64,000 nucleotides of DNA, from the NCBI GenBank assembly GCA_020249505.1, contig JADCFN010000064.1, forward strand, positions 1 to 64,000. The letters are read 5' to 3'. The notes beneath the pieces were generated by a model that worked only from the letters and a program-made list of their open reading frames with translations, ran no database searches and was not told the DNA's origin. Source of the stretch: Roseomonas sp. (GTDB lineage: Bacteria; Pseudomonadota; Alphaproteobacteria; Acetobacterales; Acetobacteraceae). A program made the translations under genes and the position numbers. Shown one piece after another: positions 52,076 through 60,256 of this stretch (the stretch's first letter is position 1; every line of letters starts with the position of its first letter).

Positions 52076-53205
52076 CTTCCCGCCGCTTCCGCTGCCATCC
52101 AAGCGAGCCTGCCTGCCGCGAATACCGCAACCGGCGCGCGGCGCACTTCGTCCACCACCACCACATCACCGCGCAACCCTGCTTCAAGCCGGCCACGGTC
52201 ATGTAGGCCACAAGCTTCAGCCGGGTTGGCCGACACCAGCGCCCAGGCGCGCGGCAAATCCAGCACGCCGCGCCCAGCCATGATGAAGGCCGCTTCCAGC
52301 ATGGCTGGCCAGAAATAATCAGACGCCAGCACATTGACCAAGCCTCGTTCCGCGAGTGGCGCTGCTGAGGCCCAGCCCAAATGGCTACCCCCGCGCACAA
52401 CATTGGGCGCGCCCATCACCACCGCTTCGCCCGCAGCGCGCGCTTCGGCGGCGACATCCTCCTTCATTGGGAATTCGCAAATCCGCGCGCCATGGGCACG
52501 AAACAGGGCGCGACGTTCGATAGTATCATCATCATGGCTCAGCATGGGGATGCCGGCATTCGCTGCCGCTTCCGCCAAACGCGTGCGCGCGGCCGGCACT
52601 TCATCGCGCCGCGCGTAGATGGATTTTGCAAGCGCCGTGAAGGCATCAGCCTTCATGCCCGCGCGTCCGGCGTATTTCGCGACCTCAATGGGGTGATCGA
52701 GCTTCTTGACGATGCTTGGCGTATGGTCATTGAAACCAAGCAGATGCACATCGCCAGCAGCGATATCGGCCAAGGCATCGTCCAGCGCATCCAGATTATC
52801 CGCTTCAAAGCGCAGATGGACGCGAAGATCGGTGGCGGTGCTGCCCTTCATCTTCTGCAACGCAGCTTTCATGTCGCGCCAGGCATCGAGCGAGCGCAAC
52901 CCAGGTTCCCAGGAAAGCGTCACACCAAGATAGGCGGTGGTGATGCCGCATGAAATCAATTGCGCCGCCGAATCACGCAAGGCGAGCGCGGCAGGAAAGC
53001 CAATGCCGGGGCGCGGCTGGAATTGCCGTTCATGCGCATCGCCATGGATATCCACCAACCCCGGCATCACCAAAAGGCCAGAGGCATCGAAGCGTCTTGC
53101 AGCGCACGCGGGATTTTCGGCAATGACGCCATCAGCAACAAACAGATCATCCGCCAGCAATTCAGTGCCGCGCAGGGTTTTTCCGCCTTCAATGATCCAT
53201 GCCAT
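52066..53205 (-). CDS. phnM: Second PhnM-type alpha-D-ribose 1-methylphosphonate 5-triphosphate diphosphatase
   Basis: 379-residue amidohydrolase-fold protein of the PhnM family. It has VDIHGDAHERQF where the operon copy has VDVHTDNLERQV, plus SHDDDT and the GAPNVVRGGSH loop conserved in PhnM. It is clearly a divergent paralogue of the phnM at 58437 and not a recent duplicate; the central part differs most. ATG 53205 is preceded by GGAG and lies two bases after the phnF stop, so it is co-transcribed with the repressor. It may be a specialised PhnM or act on a related phosphonate intermediate. Confidence 0.85.
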   Translation of the reverse strand: MAWIIEGGKTLRGTELLADDLFVADGVIAENPACAARRFDASGLLVMPGLVDIHGDAHERQFQPRPGIGFPAALALRDSAAQLISCGITTAYLGVTLSWEPGLRSLDAWRDMKAALQKMKGSTATDLRVHLRFEADNLDALDDALADIAAGDVHLLGFNDHTPSIVKKLDHPIEVAKYAGRAGMKADAFTALAKSIYARRDEVPAARTRLAEAAANAGIPMLSHDDDTIERRALFRAHGARICEFPMKEDVAAEARAAGEAVVMGAPNVVRGGSHLGWASAAPLAERGLVNVLASDYFWPAMLEAAFIMAGRGVLDLPRAWALVSANPAEACGLHDRGRLEAGLRGDVVVVDEVRRAPVAVFAAGRLAWMAAEAAGRLR

Positions 53206-53207
53206 AC

Positions 53208-53939
53208 TCAACTCTCCACCACCAATTGCACGCGCGCGGCGGCGTAACAGACAAGGGTCCAATCCACCGGCACGCCGGCGGGATCGGTATTCAAGGCTTC
53301 GGCAACGATCACCGGTCGGGAACGCGATTGCAGCAGATGCTTCGCCTCTTCGGGGCTTGGCAGGCGCGCGGTGATGCGCGTGGATTGGCGCCGATAATCC
53401 GGAACGCCACAGGCCGCGAGCGCAACGGTAATGGAAGCCTGTTGCGCGAGTGATTGCACCAACGCCGCAAAGCGCGGCAAGGGAAAGTGATGCAACCCAA
53501 GCGCCAACTGCCTACCATTAGCAAGGCAAAGCCGCGCCACGCGAAGCACCGGCTTGCCGCGCCTGATGCACAAGCCTGCCGCCACCTGGGCATCTGCTGG
53601 GATTTCTTCAATCTTCAAAATACGCCCCACCGCTTCACGATTCTGCCGACGAATGATCTCCGAAAACCTCGTACGCGGCCCAAGCGGGTAATCCAGCACA
53701 TCTTCCGCCACAAAGGCGCCACGGCCTTGTTCCACGCGAATAATGCCGCGGGCTTCCAATTCTTCCAAAGCACGCCTGACGGTATGGCGATTGACCGCGA
53801 AGCGCTCGGTCAGCACCGCTTCAGTGGGCAGTCTTTCCCCCGGCTGGCGCTTGCCCGCGGAGATATCCGCCTCCAACGCGGTCGCGATCTGGCGCCACAG
53901 CGCAACGCCGCCGCCGCGCGCCAAAGCAGGTTTTGTCAT
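53208..53939 (-). CDS. phnF: Phosphonate metabolism transcriptional regulator PhnF (GntR/HutC family)
   Basis: 243-residue repressor. The N-terminal winged helix reads LPTEAVLTERFAVNRHTVRRAL near residues 40-60 and the rest is a UTRA effector domain typical of the HutC branch. It is divergent from the phnG-M operon, with a strong palindrome at 54003-54020 as probable operator. The start is uncertain: ATG at 53939, 53954 or 53975 are all in frame; I chose the shortest because it begins close to the conserved domain. It is co-transcribed with a second phnM. Confidence 0.85.
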   Translation of the reverse strand: MTKPALARGGGVALWRQIATALEADISAGKRQPGERLPTEAVLTERFAVNRHTVRRALEELEARGIIRVEQGRGAFVAEDVLDYPLGPRTRFSEIIRRQNREAVGRILKIEEIPADAQVAAGLCIRRGKPVLRVARLCLANGRQLALGLHHFPLPRFAALVQSLAQQASITVALAACGVPDYRRQSTRITARLPSPEEAKHLLQSRSRPVIVAEALNTDPAGVPVDWTLVCYAAARVQLVVES

Positions 53940-53982
53940 TAAAGTTTCAACCATGTCCCCGCAAATCCATGACATATCCGTA

Positions 53983-54011
53983 TTGCACCAGGGCGGGCTT
54001 CCTGTCTATAG
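53983..54011 (+). promoter_or_regulatory. Candidate promoter of the phnG-M operon
   Basis: TTGCAC, 17 bases, then CTATAG. The -10-like box lies inside the palindromic candidate operator, which fits repression by blocking polymerase. The transcript leader would be short, about 10 bases before the phnG ATG. Confidence 0.5.
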
Positions 54012-54020
54012 GTCTAGACA
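54003..54020. promoter_or_regulatory. Candidate PhnF operator
   Basis: TGTCTATAGGTCTAGACA: six-base arms TGTCTA and TAGACA around a six-base centre, with an inner perfect palindrome GTCTAGAC at 54012-54019. This resembles the GT-N-TA-N-AC type of site bound by HutC-branch GntR proteins. It lies between divergent phnF and phnG. Confidence 0.65.
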
Positions 54021-54026
54021 AGTGAC

Positions 54027-54485
54027 ATGACCCAGTCAGAAACCCCCTCCCCCCACGCTGCGCGTCAAAAATGGATGGCTGTGCTTGCGCGCGCTTCGGC
54101 CGAGGACCTCGCCGCAAGGCTCGCCACCCTGCCGCCCCTCCCAGCGCCGGAGACACTGCGTGCGCCGGAGACCGGCCTTGTCATGGTGCGCGGCCGCGCC
54201 GGCGGTGATGGCGATGCCTTCAACCTTGGCGAAATGACTGTGACGCGCTGCGCGCTGCGTCTTGGGGCGCATGTCGGGCATGCCTATGTCGCGGGGCGAG
54301 ACCATGCCAAGGCAAGGTTGGCCGCGCTGCTTGACGCCGCCTTGCAGGATAGCGCGCTGCATGCGACCTGCATGCAAGCGGTGGTCGAACCGCTCGCCGC
54401 CGCGCAACAGGCAGCGCGCGCTACCGAGGCCCGCAAAGCCGCTGCCACGCGCGTTGATTTCTTCACCATGGCGACCATGCGATGA
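54027..54485 (+). CDS. phnG: C-P lyase core subunit PhnG
   Basis: 152-residue subunit of the PhnGHIJ core complex. The family start RQKWMAVLARASAEDL and the central GDGDAFNLGEMTVTRCALRL are recognisable. With PhnH, PhnI and PhnL it couples alkylphosphonate to ATP in place of adenine. It is the first gene of the operon, 26 bases from the candidate promoter, with a poor ribosome binding site (AAGTGA). It overlaps phnH by ATGA. Confidence 0.9.
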   Translation: MTQSETPSPHAARQKWMAVLARASAEDLAARLATLPPLPAPETLRAPETGLVMVRGRAGGDGDAFNLGEMTVTRCALRLGAHVGHAYVAGRDHAKARLAALLDAALQDSALHATCMQAVVEPLAAAQQAARATEARKAAATRVDFFTMATMR

Positions 54486-55057
54486 TCCATCTGAGCCCCG
54501 GCTTCGCCGACCCTGTATTGGATGCGCAAGCAAGCTTCCGCGCGATTCTGGAAGCCATGAGCCGCCCTGGGCGCATCCAGCGCATGGAAGCACGCATCAC
54601 CCCGCCAGCTCCGCTATGCTCTGCCGCCGGCGCAGCCTTACTGAGCCTCGCTGATGCCGATACGCCGCTGTGGCTCGATGCCGGCGATGCGGTGGCGGAA
54701 TGGCTGCGCTTTCACTGTGGCCCGCCTATCACCTCCGAAATCAGCGCAGCACGTTTCGCACTGGCTTGCGGTGTAGCGCCATCACTTGAAGCACTTGATG
54801 TTGGCACGGATGAAGACCCGCAGTTGGGCGCGACGCTGATCCTGCAAGTGGCTGGGTTAGTTGCGGGTGATGGCTGGCGCCTGACGGGGCCGGGTATTCA
54901 GCACGAACATCGCCTACGCGTGCTTGGCGCGCCCGCTGGTTTCGTTGCGGCATGGGCGCACAATCAGGCGCTATTCCCGCGGGGCGTTGATGTGTTGCTT
55001 TGCGCCGGCGACAGCATCGCGGCCCTGCCGCGCAGCGTCACGATCACGGAGGGCTGA
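54482..55057 (+). CDS. phnH: C-P lyase core subunit PhnH
   Basis: 191-residue core subunit. It begins LSPGFADPVLDAQASFRAILEAMSRPG, the well-conserved PhnH start, and ends with FPRGVDVLLCAGDSIAALPRS. PhnH forms part of the PhnG2H2I2J2 complex. It overlaps phnG by four bases; phnI follows after two bases. Confidence 0.92.
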   Translation: MIHLSPGFADPVLDAQASFRAILEAMSRPGRIQRMEARITPPAPLCSAAGAALLSLADADTPLWLDAGDAVAEWLRFHCGPPITSEISAARFALACGVAPSLEALDVGTDEDPQLGATLILQVAGLVAGDGWRLTGPGIQHEHRLRVLGAPAGFVAAWAHNQALFPRGVDVLLCAGDSIAALPRSVTITEG

Positions 55058-55059
55058 TC

Positions 55060-56145
55060 ATGTATGTCGCAGTCAAAGGCGGCGAGAAGGCGATCAGCGC
55101 CGCCCATGCCTGGTTGGATGAAACGCGCCGCGGCGATACCGCGCTGCCGGAACTCAGTGTCGCGCAGATTGAACAACAAATGGCGCTCGCCGTTGATCGC
55201 GTCATGGCGGAAGGTTCCTGCCATGATCGTTTCCTTGCTGCGCTTGCCATCAAGCAAGCCAAGGGCGATTTGATCGAAGCGGCGTTTCTGCTCCGCGCCT
55301 ATCGTACTACGCTGCCGCGCTTTGGTGCCTCAGCCCCGCTTGAAACCAGCCGCATGCGGCTACGCCGGCGTATCAGCGCAACCTATAAGGATTTGCCGGG
55401 CGGGCAGGTGCTTGGGCCGACATTTGATTATACGCATCGTCTGCTCGATTTCGCGCTTGCTGCCGAAGGGCGTGAAATGTCGGCTGCACCGGAAGCGCCG
55501 GCGGATGGGGCAGATGTGCCGCGTGTCACCGAGATTCTGGCGCATGAAGGTCTGATGCAACGCGAAGTCATGACCGAGGGCGAACCCGGCGACCTAACGC
55601 GCGAACCACTCAGCTTCCCCGCGACGCGCCCCGTCCGGCTGCAAAACCTCGCGCGCGGTGATGAAGGGTTTTTGCTTGCACTGGGTTACTCCACGCAGCG
55701 CGGCTATGGCAATGCGCATCCCTTTGTAGGCGAGATTCGTGTTGGCCATATCGGCGTTGAAATCACGCCGCCGGAATTGGGCTTTGCCATTGATATCGGC
55801 GATATCGGCATCACCGAATGTCAGATGGTCAATCAATTCAAGGGCAGCCGCACGGAACCCGCGCAATTCACCCGCGGCTATGGCCTGGTTTTCGGCCATG
55901 GGGAACGTCGCGCCATGGCCATGGCGCTGGTGGATCGTGGGCTGCGCGCGCGCGAATTGGGGGAAGATGCAGATGCGCCAGCACAGCAGGAAGAATTCGT
56001 GCTGTATCACTCCGATAATATCGAAGCGACGGGCTTTGTGGAGCATTTGAAACTGCCGCATTACGTTGATTTCCAAAGCGAACTGGAAAACCTGCGTACC
56101 ATTCGCCGCGCCGCCGAAGCAGAATTGCGGGAGGCCGCGGAATGA
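55060..56145 (+). CDS. phnI: C-P lyase nucleosidase subunit PhnI
   Basis: 361-residue catalytic subunit that displaces adenine from ATP with the phosphonate, helped by PhnG, PhnH and PhnL. It starts MYVAVKGGEKAISAAHAWLDE and contains the conserved TPPELGFAIDIGDIGITECQMVNQ and the FVLYHSDNIEATGFVEHLKLPHYVDF C-terminal part. ATG 55060 has GGAGGG upstream; earlier in-frame starts lie within phnH. It overlaps phnJ by ATGA. Confidence 0.95.
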   Translation: MYVAVKGGEKAISAAHAWLDETRRGDTALPELSVAQIEQQMALAVDRVMAEGSCHDRFLAALAIKQAKGDLIEAAFLLRAYRTTLPRFGASAPLETSRMRLRRRISATYKDLPGGQVLGPTFDYTHRLLDFALAAEGREMSAAPEAPADGADVPRVTEILAHEGLMQREVMTEGEPGDLTREPLSFPATRPVRLQNLARGDEGFLLALGYSTQRGYGNAHPFVGEIRVGHIGVEITPPELGFAIDIGDIGITECQMVNQFKGSRTEPAQFTRGYGLVFGHGERRAMAMALVDRGLRARELGEDADAPAQQEEFVLYHSDNIEATGFVEHLKLPHYVDFQSELENLRTIRRAAEAELREAAE

Positions 56146-56993
56146 CCGAAGCCGGCTATAATTTCGCCTATCTGGATGAGGCGACAAAGCGCATGATTCG
56201 CCGCGCTATCCTGAAGGCCGTCGCGATCCCTGGACACCAAATTCCCTTCGGCGCGCGCGAAATGCCGCTGCCTTATGGTTGGGGTACGGGCGGTATTCAG
56301 GTGACGGCCTCCATCCTCGGCCCCAATGATGTGCTGAAGGTGATTGACCAGGGCGCGGATGATACCACCAATGCGGTTTCAATCCGCCGTTTTTTCACGC
56401 GCGTTGCCGGCATTGCCACAACGGAAGTGACTGGTGAGGCGAGCATCATCCAAACGCGCCATCGCATTCCGGAAAAGCCGCTCACGGAAAACCAAATCCT
56501 GGTCTATCAGGTGCCGCAGCCGGAGCCACTCTTCAAGCTGGAACCACACCGGGCAGAAACGCGGCGACTGCATGCTTTGGCCGATTACGGGCTGATGCAT
56601 GTGCGGCTCTACGAGGATATCGCGCGGCTTGGCCATGTCGCGAAAGCCTATGATTACCCGGTGATGGTGAATGAGCGTTATCTGATGTCGCCATCCCCCA
56701 TCCCCGCCTTTGACAATCCAAAAATGCACCAAATGGCCGCTTTGCAGCTATTCGGCGCAGGGCGCGAAAAGCGCATCTATGCGGTGCCGCCCTATACGCC
56801 GGTGCGCAGCCTTGATTTTGAGGATCACCCCTTCCGCCCCATTCGCGCGCCGCATGCTTGCGCTATTTGCGGCAGTACGACCAGCTATTTGGATGAGCTG
56901 GTGACGGATGATGCGGGCGGGCGCGCCTTCATCTGTTCCGATACGGATTATTGCCAAGAACGGCAACCAGCGCCAAAGGCAGCCGCGGAATGA
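56142..56993 (+). CDS. phnJ: C-P lyase radical SAM-type subunit PhnJ
   Basis: 283-residue enzyme that breaks the C-P bond using S-adenosylmethionine and a [4Fe-4S] cluster. The four cysteines are all present at the C-terminus: Cys240 and Cys243 in HACAICGS, Cys265 and Cys271 in ICSDTDYCQE. These match E. coli Cys241, Cys244, Cys266 and Cys272 one for one. The N-terminal part has MPLPYGWGTGGIQVT, carrying the glycine region that forms the glycyl radical. It overlaps phnI and phnK by four bases. Confidence 0.96.
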   Translation: MTEAGYNFAYLDEATKRMIRRAILKAVAIPGHQIPFGAREMPLPYGWGTGGIQVTASILGPNDVLKVIDQGADDTTNAVSIRRFFTRVAGIATTEVTGEASIIQTRHRIPEKPLTENQILVYQVPQPEPLFKLEPHRAETRRLHALADYGLMHVRLYEDIARLGHVAKAYDYPVMVNERYLMSPSPIPAFDNPKMHQMAALQLFGAGREKRIYAVPPYTPVRSLDFEDHPFRPIRAPHACAICGSTTSYLDELVTDDAGGRAFICSDTDYCQERQPAPKAAAE

Positions 56994-57745
56994 CCCTATT
57001 GCTTGAAGCCAAAGGGCTGCATCTTAAATTCGGCGCCATCGCCGCCTTGGATGATGTGGCGCTGGATGTTGCGGCGGGAGAAGTCGTCGCCATTGTCGGT
57101 GAAAGCGGTTCGGGCAAGACCACATTGCTGCGGGTACTTGCGGGGCAGATGGCGCCAGATGCAGGCGCGGTGCATTATCTTGGCCGCGATGTACTTGGCA
57201 TGACAGAAGCCGAACGGCGCCGATTGATGCGGATGGATTGGGGCTTTGTGCACCAGAACCCGCGTGATGGGCTGCGCATGGGTGTATCCGCTGGGGGGAA
57301 TGTTGGCGAAAGGCTCATGGCGCTCGGTGCGCGGCATTACGGCAATATTCGAGATGAGGCAAAGGCCTGGCTGCAACGTGTGGAAATAGATGCCGGCCGG
57401 ATTGACGATCTGCCGCGACATTTTTCGGGTGGCATGCAACAACGCCTGCAAATAGCGCGCACCCTGGTTACACGCCCCAAGCTGGTGTTCATGGATGAAC
57501 CAACAGGTGGCTTGGATGTTTCAGTCCAGGCGCGGTTGTTGGATTTGATCCGCGCGCTGGTGCGTGAATTGGGGCTATCCGTGCTGATCGTCACGCATGA
57601 TATCGCCGCCGCGCGGCTACTGGCGGACCGGATTTTGGTGATGCGGCGCGGGCAGGTGGTGGAACAGGGGCTCACGGATCGCGTGCTGGATGATCCTCAG
57701 CATCCCTATACGCAGCTTTTGGTATCATCGGTGCTGGCGGCATGA
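56990..57745 (+). CDS. phnK: C-P lyase ABC-type ATPase PhnK
   Basis: 251-residue ABC-family ATPase that binds the core complex. Walker A GESGSGKTT is near residue 40, the signature FSGGMQQR near 143 and Walker B LVFMDEPTGGLD near 163. No permease partner is present, as expected because it is not a transporter. ATG 56990 overlaps the phnJ stop; an earlier start at 56951 lies inside phnJ and lacks support. Confidence 0.94.
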   Translation: MTLLLEAKGLHLKFGAIAALDDVALDVAAGEVVAIVGESGSGKTTLLRVLAGQMAPDAGAVHYLGRDVLGMTEAERRRLMRMDWGFVHQNPRDGLRMGVSAGGNVGERLMALGARHYGNIRDEAKAWLQRVEIDAGRIDDLPRHFSGGMQQRLQIARTLVTRPKLVFMDEPTGGLDVSVQARLLDLIRALVRELGLSVLIVTHDIAAARLLADRILVMRRGQVVEQGLTDRVLDDPQHPYTQLLVSSVLAA

Positions 57746-58440
57746 GCATTCCTTTGCGCACAGAAGGTCTTGCGAAAACCTTCACGCTTCATCTGCAAGG
57801 CGGCACACGCATTCCGGTTCTGGGCCACGTTGATCTTACGGTACGGGCCGGCGAATGTGTCGCGCTTTCCGGTCCCTCCGGTGCGGGTAAATCCACCCTG
57901 ATGCGTTGTCTTTACGGCAATTACGGTGCCGGCACCGGGCGTATATTGCTCACGCATCGTGGAGCAGAGCTTGACCTTGCCAGCGCCGATCCCCGCGCGG
58001 TGATCGAAGCGCGGCGGGAGAGCATTGGTTATGTTTCCCAATTCCTCCGTGTCATCCCGCGGGTCAGCACGCGCGATATCGTGGCGGAACCCATGGTGGC
58101 GCGCGGCATGGCGCGGGAAGATGCGCTTTCCCGCGCCTCGGCCCTGCTTGACCGGCTGAACCTTCCAGAAAGGCTGCATAACCTGCCGCCCGCGACTTTT
58201 TCGGGCGGTGAGCAGCAGCGCGTCAACCTCGCGCGCGGTTTTGGGCCGCGCTATCCGGTTCTGCTGCTGGATGAACCAACCGCCAGCCTCGATGCCGCCA
58301 ATCGCGCCATCGTGATTGGCTTGATCCATGAGGCGAAGCAGGCCGGCACCGCCATTGTCGGCATTTTCCATGATGCCGAAGTACGCGAAGCCGTGGCGGA
58401 TCGCATTTTCACCGTTGAACCGATGCAGGATGCCGCATGA
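57742..58440 (+). CDS. phnL: C-P lyase ABC-type ATPase PhnL
   Basis: 232-residue ABC-type ATPase needed with PhnG, PhnH and PhnI for ribosyl phosphonate triphosphate formation. Walker A is GPSGAGKST, the signature FSGGEQQRVNLARGF and Walker B LLLDEPTASLD. Like PhnK it has no membrane partner. It starts by ATGA overlap with phnK and ends by ATGA overlap with phnM. Confidence 0.94.
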   Translation: MSIPLRTEGLAKTFTLHLQGGTRIPVLGHVDLTVRAGECVALSGPSGAGKSTLMRCLYGNYGAGTGRILLTHRGAELDLASADPRAVIEARRESIGYVSQFLRVIPRVSTRDIVAEPMVARGMAREDALSRASALLDRLNLPERLHNLPPATFSGGEQQRVNLARGFGPRYPVLLLDEPTASLDAANRAIVIGLIHEAKQAGTAIVGIFHDAEVREAVADRIFTVEPMQDAA

Positions 58441-59579
58441 GCACTGAGACCATTCTGACCAATGCGACGCTCGTCCTGCCGGATGCGGTGCTGCATGGAA
58501 CACTTGTGCTGCGCGATGGGCTGATTGCGGATATTCAGCCAGGCCGCAGCCAGGCCGCCGGCGCGCTAGACCTTGAAGGGGATCATCTGATCCCCGGTAT
58601 TGTTGATGTGCATACGGATAATCTGGAACGCCAGGTGTTGCCGCGCGCCAATGCGCGCTGGCCATCGCGCTCCGCCATGATTGCGCATGATGCGCAATGT
58701 GTCGCGGCTGGCGTCACCACCATTTTGGATGCGCTTTGCCTTGGTGATCTTGGTTTCGATACGGAACGCGGGCAGACCTTTCTGGATGGTGTGCGTGATC
58801 TGGATGAACTTGCTGATCTTGGCGCGCTGAAGGGTGAGCATTTTCTCCATCTGCGCTGCGAACTGCCTGCGCGTGACATGCCGCCCGCGCTTGATCCCGT
58901 GGCGGATCATCCGCGTGTGGTGATGGTAAGCCTGATGGATCACTCGCCAGGCGTTGGGCAATATCGTGACCTCGTGCGGTACGCGGCCATGCGCAAGCGC
59001 CAAACGCAATGGAATGACGCGCAAGTGCAGGCACGGATCGACAGCCTGCTCGCGCAACGTGCGGAACTTCGCGAAAAGCAGCGCGCCTGGCTATTGGACC
59101 GTATTCGCCATCGCAATCTGCCGCTTGCATCGCATGATGATGACACGCCGGCCGAAATGGCGCGCAACTTGGCCGATGGTATCACGATTTCGGAGTTTCC
59201 CGTGACTATGGAAGCAGCGCGCGCAGCCTATGACCTCAAGGTTGAAGTGATTGCCGGCGCGCCCAATATCGTGAGGGGCGGCAGTCATTCCGGGAATGTC
59301 GCCGCGGCTGATCTGGTGCGCGAAGGCTTGGCGCAAGCTTTCGCTTCCGATTACGTGCCCGCTTCCATGCTGGAAGCCGCCTGGCGCGCGGTGGAGGCAG
59401 GCGGGATCACGCTGCCTCAGGCGATTGCAATGGTGACGGATACGCCGGCGCGGATGGCAAGGCTTGCTAATCGCGGGCGGCTCACGCCGGGGTTCAAGGC
59501 GGATCTGGTGCGCGTGCGCAGCATTGGCGATATGCCGCTGGTGCGCGGCGTTTGGCGCGCCGGGGAACGGATTGCGTGA
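58437..59579 (+). CDS. phnM: Alpha-D-ribose 1-methylphosphonate 5-triphosphate diphosphatase PhnM
   Basis: 380-residue amidohydrolase that removes pyrophosphate from the ribosyl phosphonate triphosphate. VDVHTDNLERQ carries the first metal ligands (His-x-Asp-like), MDHSPGVGQ and ASHDDDT further ones, and AGAPNIVRGGSHSGN the conserved loop. This is the canonical operon copy; the other PhnM at 52066 is paired with phnF. The stop shares bases with the GTG start of the DUF1045 gene. Confidence 0.94.
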   Translation: MSTETILTNATLVLPDAVLHGTLVLRDGLIADIQPGRSQAAGALDLEGDHLIPGIVDVHTDNLERQVLPRANARWPSRSAMIAHDAQCVAAGVTTILDALCLGDLGFDTERGQTFLDGVRDLDELADLGALKGEHFLHLRCELPARDMPPALDPVADHPRVVMVSLMDHSPGVGQYRDLVRYAAMRKRQTQWNDAQVQARIDSLLAQRAELREKQRAWLLDRIRHRNLPLASHDDDTPAEMARNLADGITISEFPVTMEAARAAYDLKVEVIAGAPNIVRGGSHSGNVAAADLVREGLAQAFASDYVPASMLEAAWRAVEAGGITLPQAIAMVTDTPARMARLANRGRLTPGFKADLVRVRSIGDMPLVRGVWRAGERIA

Positions 59580-60256
59580 CGCCCTATCGCATTGCGCTTT
59601 ACTACGCGCCAGAACCGCATGATCCCTTGCATGAACGCGCCTCTGCCTGGCTGGGGCGCGATGCTTTCAGTGGCGCGGAGTTATCCCAGCCAGCCATTGC
59701 TGGGATTGATATCGCGGAGGTCACCGCCGAAGCGCGCGGCTATGGGTTTCACGCAACGCTGAAGCCACCCTTTCGCGTTCAAGGTGACACACAAGCGGCG
59801 CTTCAAGCCGCGCAGGATTTCGCCGCGCGCACCGCAGCCTTTGCCCTGCCGCCGCTTCAAATCACCGATCTGGATGGCTTCCTCGCGTTGCGTGAGGCCG
59901 AGCCCTGCCCGCCCCTGCAAGTGCTTGCAGATGGTGCTGTCACGGCGCTTGATCCGCATCGTGCGCCCGCGACCGAGTCCGAGATTGCGCGCCGCAAACC
60001 GGATAAACTTAGCCCGCGCCAGCGCGAATTCCTGGCATTCTGGGGCTATCCTTACGTCTTTGCCGAATGGCGCTTTCACATGACACTGACGCGGCGCCTG
60101 ACACCGGCTGAAAAAGCCATCATTCTGCCAGCCGTCACCGATGCGCTGGGTGATGCGCCCGCCATAAGCCGCACCGTCACGGATATCTGCATCTTCGCCC
60201 AAGCCGCGCCGGGCGCGCCCTTCATAATCCTTGAGCGTCTGAAGCTGCGCGGTTGA
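59576..60256 (+). CDS. DUF1045 2H-phosphoesterase-like protein of phosphonate operons
   Basis: 226-residue protein with two His-x-Thr motifs, FHATLKPPF (residues ~59-67) and FHMTLTRRL (residues ~163-171), the signature of 2H phosphoesterases, which open cyclic or 2',3'-phosphodiesters. It is the DUF1045 family found in C-P lyase operons. No phnP-like metallo-beta-lactamase gene is in this locus, so it may hydrolyse the 5-phosphoribosyl 1,2-cyclic phosphate made by PhnJ. That step is inferred. The GTG start overlaps the phnM stop; the last 35 bases overlap phnN on the other strand. Confidence 0.8.
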   Translation: MTPYRIALYYAPEPHDPLHERASAWLGRDAFSGAELSQPAIAGIDIAEVTAEARGYGFHATLKPPFRVQGDTQAALQAAQDFAARTAAFALPPLQITDLDGFLALREAEPCPPLQVLADGAVTALDPHRAPATESEIARRKPDKLSPRQREFLAFWGYPYVFAEWRFHMTLTRRLTPAEKAIILPAVTDALGDAPAISRTVTDICIFAQAAPGAPFIILERLKLRG

